Positions 1-7,230 of a stretch of 35,474 bases of DNA are shown here, piece by piece. The DNA is from Azospirillum doebereinerae (GTDB lineage: Bacteria; Pseudomonadota; Alphaproteobacteria; Azospirillales; Azospirillaceae). The DNA is taken from NCBI RefSeq assembly GCF_003989665.1, contig NZ_RZIJ01000039.1, positions 1-35,474 on the forward strand, written 5' to 3'. Within the stretch, counting starts at the first letter, position 1. Each line of letters starts with the position of its first letter. Under the pieces are notes generated by a model that saw only the letters and a program-made list of their open reading frames with translations, had not been told where the DNA came from and did not search any database. The position numbers and the translations under genes are program-made.

Positions 1-1721
1 CGCCCGCCCGCCCGCCACGCTGCGCAGCGTGCGGCGCTTCAACGCTTCCAGCACGTCGGCGCGCGGGCCGAAGGCTTCGACCCGTCCCTCGCGCAGCGCG
101 ACCACGCGATCCACCTGGGAGAGCGTTCCTGGCCGATGGCCGATCACGACCACGCAAACCCCGCGTTCCTTCAAGGCGGCGATGGCGCGGCTCAGAGCCT
201 GCTCGCCTTCGGCGTCCAGATTGGCGTTGGGTTCGTCGAGCACGACAAGGCGGGGAGCGCCTACAGCGCGCGGGCGAGCGCGATCCGTTGGCGCTGGCCG
301 CCGGACAGGAAGGCGCCGCCGCCGCCGATCTCGGTGTCGTATCCCTTGGGCAGGCTCAGGATCATGGCGTGGCAATCGGCCAGCCGCGCCGCCTCGACCA
401 CCGAGTCCGGATCGGGGGTGTCCAGGCGGGCGATGTTTTCCGCCACGGTGCCGGCGAAAAGCCCGATTTCCTGGGGCAAATAACCGATGTGACGGCCAAC
501 GTCGTCGCGCGGCAATTGAAAGAGGTCGGCACCGTCCAGCCGCACAGTTCCGGCCAGCGGCGGGTACAGTCCGACCAGCAGACGGGCGAGAGTCGATTTC
601 CCCGCCGCCGATGGACCGACGACGGCCAGCGCCTCGCCCGGTCTGGCTTCGAAGGAGACGCCGTTCAGGATCAACCGTTCCTGGGTGCCGACGCGGAAGG
701 CGACGCCCTGGACCGCCAAATGCCCGGTCGGTGCCGGCAGGGGCAGGCCCGAGGGCCGGCGCGGCATCCGCGCGAGGAAGGCCTTCAAGCGGCGCAGCGC
801 TTCCCGCCCGGCGCTGACCTGCCGCCAGCCGCCGATGGCCTGCTCCACCGGGGCCAGGGCGCGGCCGACCACCAGCGAGGCGGCCATCATCGACCCCGCG
901 CCCATCTCGTGCCGCACCACCAGCCACGCGCCGGTGCCGAGCATGGCCACCTGGACGGTCTGGCGCAGGAACTTGGTGACGCCCAGCAGCGCGGCGCCGC
1001 GCCCCTGCGCCCGGTCCTGCGAATCCAGGCTGCGGGCGTGGTCGTGCCGCCAGCGCCGGGTCAGGCCGGGCAGCAGGTTCATGGCATCCACCGCCTCGGC
1101 GTTGCGCAGCGCGGCTTCGGCGGTCGCCATGGCGCGGTTGCCGGCGGACTTGGCCTCGCGCAGGCTGGCGCGGATGATCCGGTCGGTGGCGAGAGCCAGG
1201 GCGAACAGCAGCAAGGCGGACGCCGTGGCGACATGCCCGAGCAGCGGGTGCAGCAGGTAGATCAGCCCCAGATACACAGGAACCCAGGGCGCGTCGAACA
1301 GGAAGAGCAGGCCGCCGCCGAGGACGGCGCGGACCGTTCCCAGGTCACGCAGGGGCTCGGTGCGATCCCCTTCGCCGAGCAGCGCGCCGTCCACCATCCG
1401 GTTCAGCACGGCTGGACCGAGACGCCGTTCAAGCCAGTCGCCGAGCGTTCCCAGCATCCGTCCGCGCGCGTGGTCCAGCGCGCTCATCAGCATGATGGCC
1501 CCCACGGCGACCAGCGTGAGGTACAGCAGGGTGGGCAGGCTGCCCGACGACAGGACCCGATCGTAGACCTGCATCATGTAGAGCGATGAGGTCAGCATCA
1601 GGAGGTTGATCAACAGGCTGAATCCGCTCACCCAAAGCAGTGGCGTCCAGCAACGATCAAAGATCGGTTCAATATCGTCCTGGCGGGACATGTCACTCAA
1701 CGGTCGTAAGAGTTTCGCCAT
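1..1721 (-). pseudogene. Type I secretion ABC transporter, PrtD family (frameshifted, cut by window edge)
   Basis: Inner-membrane ABC exporter (permease fused to ATPase) of type I secretion, the class that exports RTX-type proteins with a membrane-fusion protein and an outer-membrane channel. Residues about 20-300 are the transmembrane domain. Walker A (GPSAAGKS) lies near residue 369, the Q-loop (YLPQE) near 415 and the signature LSGGQ near 472. Directly after the residues RIALARAL the reading frame meets TAG (261-263). Restoring one missing base there (TA-GGC to TAC-GGC) reopens the frame and gives Walker B (LVVLDEP), the D-loop (NANLD) and the H-loop (IGHRP), which stay open for 87 codons to base 1. 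So this is one gene with a 1-base deletion, either a real inactivating mutation or a sequencing error. The ATG at 1721 lacks a clear ribosome site, and the ATG at codon 11 is an alternative. The partner secretion genes would lie left of the window. Confidence 0.85.
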
Positions 1722-1848
1722 AATCGCTGGAAAAACAGACGAATCAAGACAGTTGGGCGGTTTGTCGCAATTAATTCATAGTAAAAACTTAACTTTGCAA
1801 ACTAAATTTTTTGATTATTATTTAGATAACTATTGTAGTGACTCACGC

Positions 1849-1860
1849 AATCGTACGATT
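1849..1860. repeat. 12-base perfect palindrome, possible operator
   Basis: AATCGTACGATT is a perfect palindrome at the edge of the AT-rich stretch, about 130 bases upstream of the ABC transporter start. Its symmetry and position would suit a dimeric regulator site. No factor can be named. Confidence 0.3.
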
Positions 1861-2250
1861 ATCGATTCCGTGCGCGCATTTGGTTTTCTTTATAATGAAT
1901 CGAATCGAGACGTCGAGGCTGGTGTTGGCACGCGCGTTGGCCGCCTCTTTCGGAGGCATGTGCCGGTTCGGCGAACGGGCGGGGCCGCCGGACAACCGCC
2001 TTGCCAAGCAGGGTAATCGCGTGAAGTGACGGGCTTTCCGTCGGGAAAGAAATTTTGCCATGGGTTTCACCGATGAACTTGCGGCTTCCACGGATATTGG
2101 GCATTGGACAAGTCTTGTGGCGTTCATCGTGGCGCATCGAGGCGGGAATCCGCTCGATCCGTTTGATGATCCGTGAAATCCGTGTCGAATCTTGCCGGGC
2201 AAGACGACGGCTTCCATTCAGGCGATCGCCCTGTCCTGCCACGACGCGCT

Positions 2251-2279
2251 TTGACTCAGGGGCCGGATCGGTGCATGGT
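2251..2279 (+). promoter_or_regulatory. Candidate promoter of cobT
   Basis: TTGACT (2251-2256) and CATGGT (2274-2279) are separated by 17 bases, about 40 bases upstream of the cobT start. The -35 element is good and the -10 element is weak. Confidence 0.3.
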
Positions 2280-2320
2280 CGCGCCGTTTTTTCCGCGCTT
2301 ATCGTCAGGACGCCGTCGCC

Positions 2321-3349
2321 ATGAGCAACCAGCAGCCCGCCGTCACCTTCGAGGAAATCCGCGCGCTCCTGCGCAACCTGCCGGGTCCCGATCTGGATTC
2401 CGGCACGGCGGCCCTGCTGCGCGAGCGGCAGCTGACCAAGCCGGCGGGCTCGCTCGGCCGGTTGGAGGAACTGGCGCAGTGGGTCGCGACGTGGCAGGGC
2501 CAGCACCCGCCGGACATCCGCCGGCCGCGCGTCGCCGTCTTCGCCGGGAACCATGGCGTGGCGGCGAACGGCGTCTCGGCCTACCCGCAGGCGGTGACGG
2601 CGCAAATGGTCGCCAATTTCCAGAACGGCGGCGCCGCCGTGAACCAGCTCTGCGAGGCGGCCGACGCCGATCTGCGTGTCTACGAGCTGGACCTCGAAAA
2701 CCCCACCGCCGACTTCACCAAGGGACCGGCGATGGGCGAGGAGGAGTGCTGCCGCACCATGGCCTACGGCATGATGGCGGTGGAGATGGGCATCCAGCTT
2801 CTGGCGCTGGGCGAGATGGGCATCGGCAACTCGACCTCGGCGGCGGCGCTGTGCCTGGCGCTGTTCGGGGGCGAGGCCGCCGACTGGACCGGGCGCGGCA
2901 CCGGGGTGGACGACGAGGGGCTGGCCCGCAAGATCGCGGCGGTCGAGGCCGGACTCGCCGCCAACCCGGAAGCGAAGGACGACCCGCTGGAGGCCCTGCG
3001 CCGGCTCGGCGGCTACGAGCTGGCCGCCATTGCCGGGGCCATCCTGGCGGCGCGGGTCGCGCGGGTTCCGGTGCTGCTCGACGGTTTCGCCTGCACGGCG
3101 GCGGCGGCGGTGCTGTTCAAGGCCGACCGCCGGGCGCTGGACCATTGCGTGGTCGCCCACCGCTCGGTCGAGCCGGGCCACAGCCGCCTGCTGGAGGCGA
3201 TCGGCAAGGAGCCGCTGCTGGATCTGGGCATGCGGCTGGGCGAAGGGTCGGGGGCGACGCTGGCGATCAACATCGTCAAGTCGGCCGTGGCCTGCCACGG
3301 CGGCATGGCGACCTTCGCCGACGCGGGCGTCAGCGGCCGGGAAGGCTGA
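2321..3349 (+). CDS. cobT: Nicotinate-nucleotide--dimethylbenzimidazole phosphoribosyltransferase
   Basis: Cytoplasmic enzyme (EC 2.4.2.21) that transfers phosphoribose from nicotinate mononucleotide to 5,6-dimethylbenzimidazole, making alpha-ribazole phosphate for the lower ligand of cobalamin. At 342 residues it has the usual family length. Family hallmarks are visible: KPAGSLGRLEELA near residue 40, the FAGNHGV segment near 73, the GEMGIGNST motif near 163, and the C-terminal RLGEGSG motif, where Glu308 corresponds to the catalytic glutamate of Salmonella CobT. The ending CHGGMATFADAGVSG is also typical. The ATG at 2321 is chosen because the conserved N-terminal region starts directly after it. 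The gene stands alone here, with no other cobalamin gene in the window. The same enzyme is called CobU in the Pseudomonas denitrificans nomenclature. Confidence 0.96.
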   Translation: MSNQQPAVTFEEIRALLRNLPGPDLDSGTAALLRERQLTKPAGSLGRLEELAQWVATWQGQHPPDIRRPRVAVFAGNHGVAANGVSAYPQAVTAQMVANFQNGGAAVNQLCEAADADLRVYELDLENPTADFTKGPAMGEEECCRTMAYGMMAVEMGIQLLALGEMGIGNSTSAAALCLALFGGEAADWTGRGTGVDDEGLARKIAAVEAGLAANPEAKDDPLEALRRLGGYELAAIAGAILAARVARVPVLLDGFACTAAAAVLFKADRRALDHCVVAHRSVEPGHSRLLEAIGKEPLLDLGMRLGEGSGATLAINIVKSAVACHGGMATFADAGVSGREG

Positions 3350-3513
3350 GGACGGTACCCGAAAGCAGGATCGCCGGTATAGCCGGGCGGTCCTGCGAAA
3401 CGCCGCTGTATCTTTGCCGGGTCCTGCGCCATGATCGGTTGTGCGGTGCCAAGGCGCGTATCCCGTTAAGGCGTCGGCCGCTCGACCGTCTCGTTACCGG
3501 AGCCGTCCCGCCG

Positions 3514-4335
3514 ATGCCAGCCGCCTTCACCCTGACCGCCGCCGGACAAACCGACGTCGGCCGCACCCGGTCCCGCAACGAGGACAACTTCCACGCCGAC
3601 GCGGCGGGGCGGTTCGCCGTGGTGTGCGACGGCATGGGCGGCCACGCCGGCGGCGACGTCGCCAGCCGCACGGCGGTCGAGACCATCGTCGGTCTGCTGG
3701 ACGACGCCACCCTGATCGAATCGCGGCCCGGCTTTTCCGCCTACATCGGCGACGACCCCGAAAAGACGCTGACCGACCCGGTCGAGGGCGAAGCGGCGGT
3801 TCAGCACGCCCTATCGGTCGCGCGCCGCGCGGTGCAGGCGGCCAACGAGCGGATCCACGCGCTCAACCGCCAGCGTGGCTTCGCCGAGGGGCGCGGCATG
3901 GGAACGACCACGGTGGGGTTTTGGCGGCTGCCGGGCGGCAACCGGATCGTCGCCTTCCACACCGGCGATAGCCGGCTCTACCGGCTGCGCGACGGCGAGT
4001 TGCGGGTGCTGACCCGCGACCATAGCCTCTACCAGATCTGGCTCGACAACGGCGGGCGCGGGACGCCGCCGCAGCGGAACATCATCGTCCGCGCGCTCGG
4101 CACCGGGGAAGAGGTGGAGCCGGAGGTGGCGCTCCACGCGCTGCTGCCCGACGACGTGCTGCTGCTCTGCTCCGACGGCCTGAACGGCATGCTGCCGGAC
4201 GCGACCATCGCCCGCATCCTGCGGGAGGAGACGGACTGCGCGCGCGCCTGCACCACCCTGATCGAGGCCGCGAACACGGCGGGCGGGCAGGACAACGTCA
4301 CGGTGGTGGTCGCGCGCTTCGGCCGGAGCGCCTGA
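3514..4335 (+). CDS. PP2C-family serine/threonine protein phosphatase
   Basis: Metal-dependent (Mn/Mg) Ser/Thr phosphatase of the bacterial PP2C/Stp type, 273 residues and predicted cytoplasmic. The metal-site motifs are all present: RNED at residues 21-24, DGMGG at 39-43, TGDSR near 150, SDG near 218 and GGQDN at 257-261. A larger open frame reaches further upstream, but PP2C homology begins a few residues after this ATG, so the ATG at 3514 is chosen. The phosphatase runs convergently into a membrane-anchored DUF4384 protein with 12 bases between the stops. DUF4384 is known from the C-terminal parts of bacterial Ser/Thr kinases, so a link to Ser/Thr phosphorylation is plausible but inferred. 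No kinase lies in the window. Confidence 0.92.
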   Translation: MPAAFTLTAAGQTDVGRTRSRNEDNFHADAAGRFAVVCDGMGGHAGGDVASRTAVETIVGLLDDATLIESRPGFSAYIGDDPEKTLTDPVEGEAAVQHALSVARRAVQAANERIHALNRQRGFAEGRGMGTTTVGFWRLPGGNRIVAFHTGDSRLYRLRDGELRVLTRDHSLYQIWLDNGGRGTPPQRNIIVRALGTGEEVEPEVALHALLPDDVLLLCSDGLNGMLPDATIARILREETDCARACTTLIEAANTAGGQDNVTVVVARFGRSA

Positions 4336-4347
4336 CCGGATGTCGCC

Positions 4348-5385
4348 TCAGGGGGCCGTGGCGATGAACAGCGCGGCGGCCACCGGCGGCGTGCCGGGCG
4401 CGACGGCGGCCAGCGCGCGTTTCAGATCGGCGAGATAGACCGCCGCCGGTTCCAACTCGGGCCGCGCCGTGCCGAACAGGGGCGACGGGGTGGCAAGCGC
4501 CACGATCAACTCCTGGCCGAAGGGCGGCCCGACGCTCCAGAACCGGCTGCCGGCCGACCGCTCGCCCAAGCTCCGCGCCGCTCCGGCGTCGAGATGGCCG
4601 CCCGGCTCCAGCGGGTTGGGCAGCAGATGCACGACGTTGCCGTCCGTCGTGAAGTAATCGATCCGCAGATGCACCGGGGCGGCGGGAGCGAGCAGGTCCA
4701 GCACCAGCGGATCCCCGCCATGCAGACGGCCCGGCCCGCTGGTCTTGACCCGCAAGGGTGCGGGCAAGGCCGTGTTGGCCGCGAGCGGTGCCGCGAGCAG
4801 GTTCAGCGGCGCGCAAAGACCGGGGGCCGCGACCGCCACGTCGAGGCCATGCTCCCATCCGGCGGCGCTGCGGTCGAGCGCCGCGTGAAGCGTCGGCAGA
4901 GTAGCCTCGCCCGCGACGGTTCCGGACACCAGAAGCCGCCCGTTCAGGGCCTCGACCGCCAGAAGGGCGCAGGGCAGGGCGTTCAGCGCCGAGCGGACGG
5001 CCTCGACGGGCGGGCGAAGCGCGTCTTGCGAGGGCGGCTCCTCAAGGACCGGCGGTTCGGACGTGGTCTCGGGCGGGGGAACCGGGACGACGCTCTCCGG
5101 TGCCGGCGGAGGTGGTTGGGGAACAGGAGGCGAGGCTTCCGGAGGGGCCGGCTCCTCGGGACGCTGCGGTTCAGGGAGCGGCGCGGCGGGAGCCTCGGTT
5201 GCGGCGGTGACTGGCGCGGGTTCGGACGGCTCCGCCCGGCTCTGCCAGGGGAGGGCGCACACCGCCGTCAGTCCGGCCAGGACGGCGACGGACAGCCGGC
5301 CCCCCCGGTGGAACACACCGCTGTCGTCCCGCCGGTTCTGCCTGCGCGGATCGTCTTTGCCGAGCCTGCGCCCCGTCTCCGCCAT
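4348..5385 (-). CDS. Membrane-anchored or secreted DUF4384-domain protein
   Basis: 345 residues in three parts. Residues about 30-51 form a hydrophobic segment after a basic N-terminus (signal peptide or membrane anchor). Residues 52-125 are a proline/glutamate-rich linker. Residues 125-200 are a small folded region that looks BON-like. Residues 210-325 resemble DUF4384, with the typical segments LRIDYFTTDGNVVHLLPN and GQELIVALATPSPLF. Placement in the envelope, with the DUF4384 domain in the periplasm, is inferred from the N-terminus. The ATG at 5385 is chosen because GGGGGAG lies about 9 bases upstream. An in-frame TTG further upstream would add 20 residues. The gene is convergent with the PP2C phosphatase and divergent from the GH13 gene. 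The exact function is unknown. Confidence 0.8.
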   Translation of the reverse strand: MAETGRRLGKDDPRRQNRRDDSGVFHRGGRLSVAVLAGLTAVCALPWQSRAEPSEPAPVTAATEAPAAPLPEPQRPEEPAPPEASPPVPQPPPPAPESVVPVPPPETTSEPPVLEEPPSQDALRPPVEAVRSALNALPCALLAVEALNGRLLVSGTVAGEATLPTLHAALDRSAAGWEHGLDVAVAAPGLCAPLNLLAAPLAANTALPAPLRVKTSGPGRLHGGDPLVLDLLAPAAPVHLRIDYFTTDGNVVHLLPNPLEPGGHLDAGAARSLGERSAGSRFWSVGPPFGQELIVALATPSPLFGTARPELEPAAVYLADLKRALAAVAPGTPPVAAALFIATAP

Positions 5386-5417
5386 AGCGCCGCTCCCCCA
5401 AGGTCCCGGTCGGGCCG

Positions 5418-5446
5418 GTATAGCCCTTGAGCGGCCGACGGGCAAA
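5418..5446 (-). promoter_or_regulatory. Weak candidate promoter of the DUF4384 gene
   Basis: On the minus strand TTTGCC (5441-5446) and CTATAC (5418-5423) are 17 bases apart, ending about 30 bases before the ATG at 5385. The match to consensus is modest. Confidence 0.22.
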
Positions 5447-5499
5447 GCCTTGCGTCGGTGCCGGTGTGACCAATTCCCGCCGGTAACCCTTCCTTAGCC

Positions 5500-7182
5500 A
5501 TGAGGGCGGAGGCTGGGGCGGATGTTCCCACCGGCGCGGAGTCTTCGGCCTTGACCCAGTCCCCCTCCTGGCTGCGCGGCGCGGCCCTGTACCAGATCTA
5601 TCCCTTGAGCTTCCGGGACCGCAACGGCGACGGCTGGGGCGATCTCGACGGCGTGCTGGAGGGGCTGGAGCATGTTGCGTCGCTGGGCGTGGACGGCGTG
5701 TGGATCAGCCCGTTCTACCCGTCGCCCTGGAAGGATTTCGGCTACGACGTCGCCGATCACCGCGCCGTCGATCCGCGCATGGGCAGCCTCGCCACCTTCG
5801 ACCGGGTGGTGGAGCGGGCGCATGGGCTGGGGCTGAAGGTGCTGGTCGATCTGGTCTGCGGCCACACCTCCGACGCCCATGGCTGGTTCGTGGACAGCCG
5901 CCGCTCCCGCAGCGGCGAGCGCGCCGACTGGTACGTCTGGGCCGACGCGAAGCCGGACGGCACGCCGCCCAACAACTGGCTGTCGGTCTTCGGTGGCGCC
6001 GCCTGGACTTGGGAGCCGCGCCGGCGGCAGTATTATCTGCACCATTTCCTGTCCAGCCAGCCCGCTTTGAACCTGCATTGCAAGGCGGCGGTACAGGCCG
6101 TCTGCGACACGGCGGCCTTCTGGGCGGAGCGCGGCGTCGACGGCTTCCGCATCGACGCGGTGGATTTCTTCGCGCACGATCCGGAACTGCGCTCCAACCC
6201 GCCGGCTTTGTGGAGCGGGGCCGAACCGCCGCTGAAGCCCTTCGCCCTGCAACGCCATGTCCACGACATGATGCACCCCTCGGTGACGGCGGTGCTGGCG
6301 CGGCTGCGGGCCACCATCGACCGCTACCCCGGCCGGGTTCTGCTCGGCGAGCTGTCGAGCCAGCCCGGCGCCGGCCAGCGGATGGCCGCCTATTGCACGC
6401 CCCACGGCCTGCACGCGGCTTACACCTTGTCGCTGGCCAAGCAGCCCTTCACCGCCAAGGGCTTCGCGCAGGCCCTGACCGGGACGCCGCGCCCGGAGGC
6501 GATCTGCTGGAGCCTGTCCAACCACGACGTGGAGCGCGCCGCCAGCCGCTGGCTGCCGCCCAATGCCGACGCACGCGATTTCAACGCGCTGCTGGCCGTG
6601 CTGATGGCGTCGCTGCCCGGCACGGTCTGCCTCTACCAAGGCGAGGAGTTGGCGCTTCCCAACGCGGTGCTGGAGCAGCACCAGCTGCGCGACCCCTTCG
6701 GCATCACCTATTGGCCCGATTTCGCGGGTCGTGACGGCAGCCGCACCCCGATCCCCTGGCGGGCCGACGAGCCGAACGCCGGATTCGGCGGCGGGGAACC
6801 GTGGCTTCCGGTGGTCGACGCCCATGTCCCGTTGGCGGTCGACCGGCAGGAACGCGCGCCCGACAGCCCGCTGGCGCTGTGGCGCACGGCGCTGGGCCTG
6901 CGCCGGAACCACGCGGCGCTGTCCACCGGGACGGTCGGCGCGGTGGAGGAGCGTGGCGGTGTTCTCGCCTTCGAACGGACCGAGGGCGACGAACGGTTGC
7001 TGGCGGTCTTCAACCTGACCGACCAACCCGCCGAGCATCCGGTGCGCTACAAGGGGGAACTGTCGCCGCTGGCCCTGCCACGCGCGCCGGGCGCCGGAAC
7101 GCCGGAGCTGTCGGCGGATGGGCGGACCCTGATCCTGCCGCCGCTCGCGGCCTTCCTGGCTCGGCGCGGTTCCGTGGGGTGA
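5500..7182 (+). CDS. GH13 family alpha-glucosidase/alpha-amylase
   Basis: Cytoplasmic (no signal peptide) glycoside hydrolase of family 13, 560 residues, in the oligo-1,6-glucosidase/alpha-glucosidase group; likely cleaves alpha-linked glucosides. The (beta/alpha)8 barrel opens with ALYQIYPLSFRDRNGDGWGD near residue 29. The catalytic triad is intact: nucleophile Asp219 in GFRIDAVD, acid/base Glu284 in LLGELSS and Asp343 in SNHDVER. Two normally conserved positions differ. Region I reads DLVCGH (117-122), where NH is usual, and the loop usually written QPDLN reads QPALN (187-191). The C-terminal beta domain spans about 470-560. The gene is divergent from the DUF4384 gene and convergent with flgL, with no trehalose or glycogen genes nearby, so the substrate cannot be settled. 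Confidence 0.9.
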   Translation: MRAEAGADVPTGAESSALTQSPSWLRGAALYQIYPLSFRDRNGDGWGDLDGVLEGLEHVASLGVDGVWISPFYPSPWKDFGYDVADHRAVDPRMGSLATFDRVVERAHGLGLKVLVDLVCGHTSDAHGWFVDSRRSRSGERADWYVWADAKPDGTPPNNWLSVFGGAAWTWEPRRRQYYLHHFLSSQPALNLHCKAAVQAVCDTAAFWAERGVDGFRIDAVDFFAHDPELRSNPPALWSGAEPPLKPFALQRHVHDMMHPSVTAVLARLRATIDRYPGRVLLGELSSQPGAGQRMAAYCTPHGLHAAYTLSLAKQPFTAKGFAQALTGTPRPEAICWSLSNHDVERAASRWLPPNADARDFNALLAVLMASLPGTVCLYQGEELALPNAVLEQHQLRDPFGITYWPDFAGRDGSRTPIPWRADEPNAGFGGGEPWLPVVDAHVPLAVDRQERAPDSPLALWRTALGLRRNHAALSTGTVGAVEERGGVLAFERTEGDERLLAVFNLTDQPAEHPVRYKGELSPLALPRAPGAGTPELSADGRTLILPPLAAFLARRGSVG

Positions 7183-7192
7183 CGGGTCCGGC

Positions 7193-7219
7193 GCGGGGGC
7201 GGCGCTCCGCCGCTCCCGC
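7193..7219. terminator. GC-rich hairpin between convergent genes, probable bidirectional terminator
   Basis: Two 12-base arms (7193-7204 and 7208-7219) pair at 11 of 12 positions around a 3-base loop, in the gap between the GH13 stop and the flgL stop. There is no long T-run. Position and stability support a terminator. Confidence 0.45.
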
Positions 7220-7230
7220 CTTGTCTCCCG

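Larger units (their letters stand above)
1722..2320. other. Non-coding intergenic region, AT-rich in its left part
   Basis: About 600 bases divide the ABC transporter (minus) from cobT (plus). Bases 1740-1900 are strikingly AT-rich against GC-rich surroundings, with T-runs and A-runs around 1780-1830. This part probably carries the promoter and regulatory DNA of the secretion gene. Bases 2080-2180 hold several loosely repeated copies of ATCCGT and TCCACGGAT, like degenerate intergenic repeats. Short open frames here have no third-position GC bias and look non-coding. No riboswitch consensus for cobalamin was recognised upstream of cobT. Confidence 0.6.

Noticed and set aside
2060..2176. 38-codon ORF with ATG at 2060 before cobT
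   Set aside because: No third-position GC bias, poor ribosome site and overlap with loosely repeated ATCCGT sequence suggest non-coding DNA.
1900..2320. Cobalamin riboswitch upstream of cobT
   Set aside because: I looked for B12-box-like and adjoining conserved blocks and found none.
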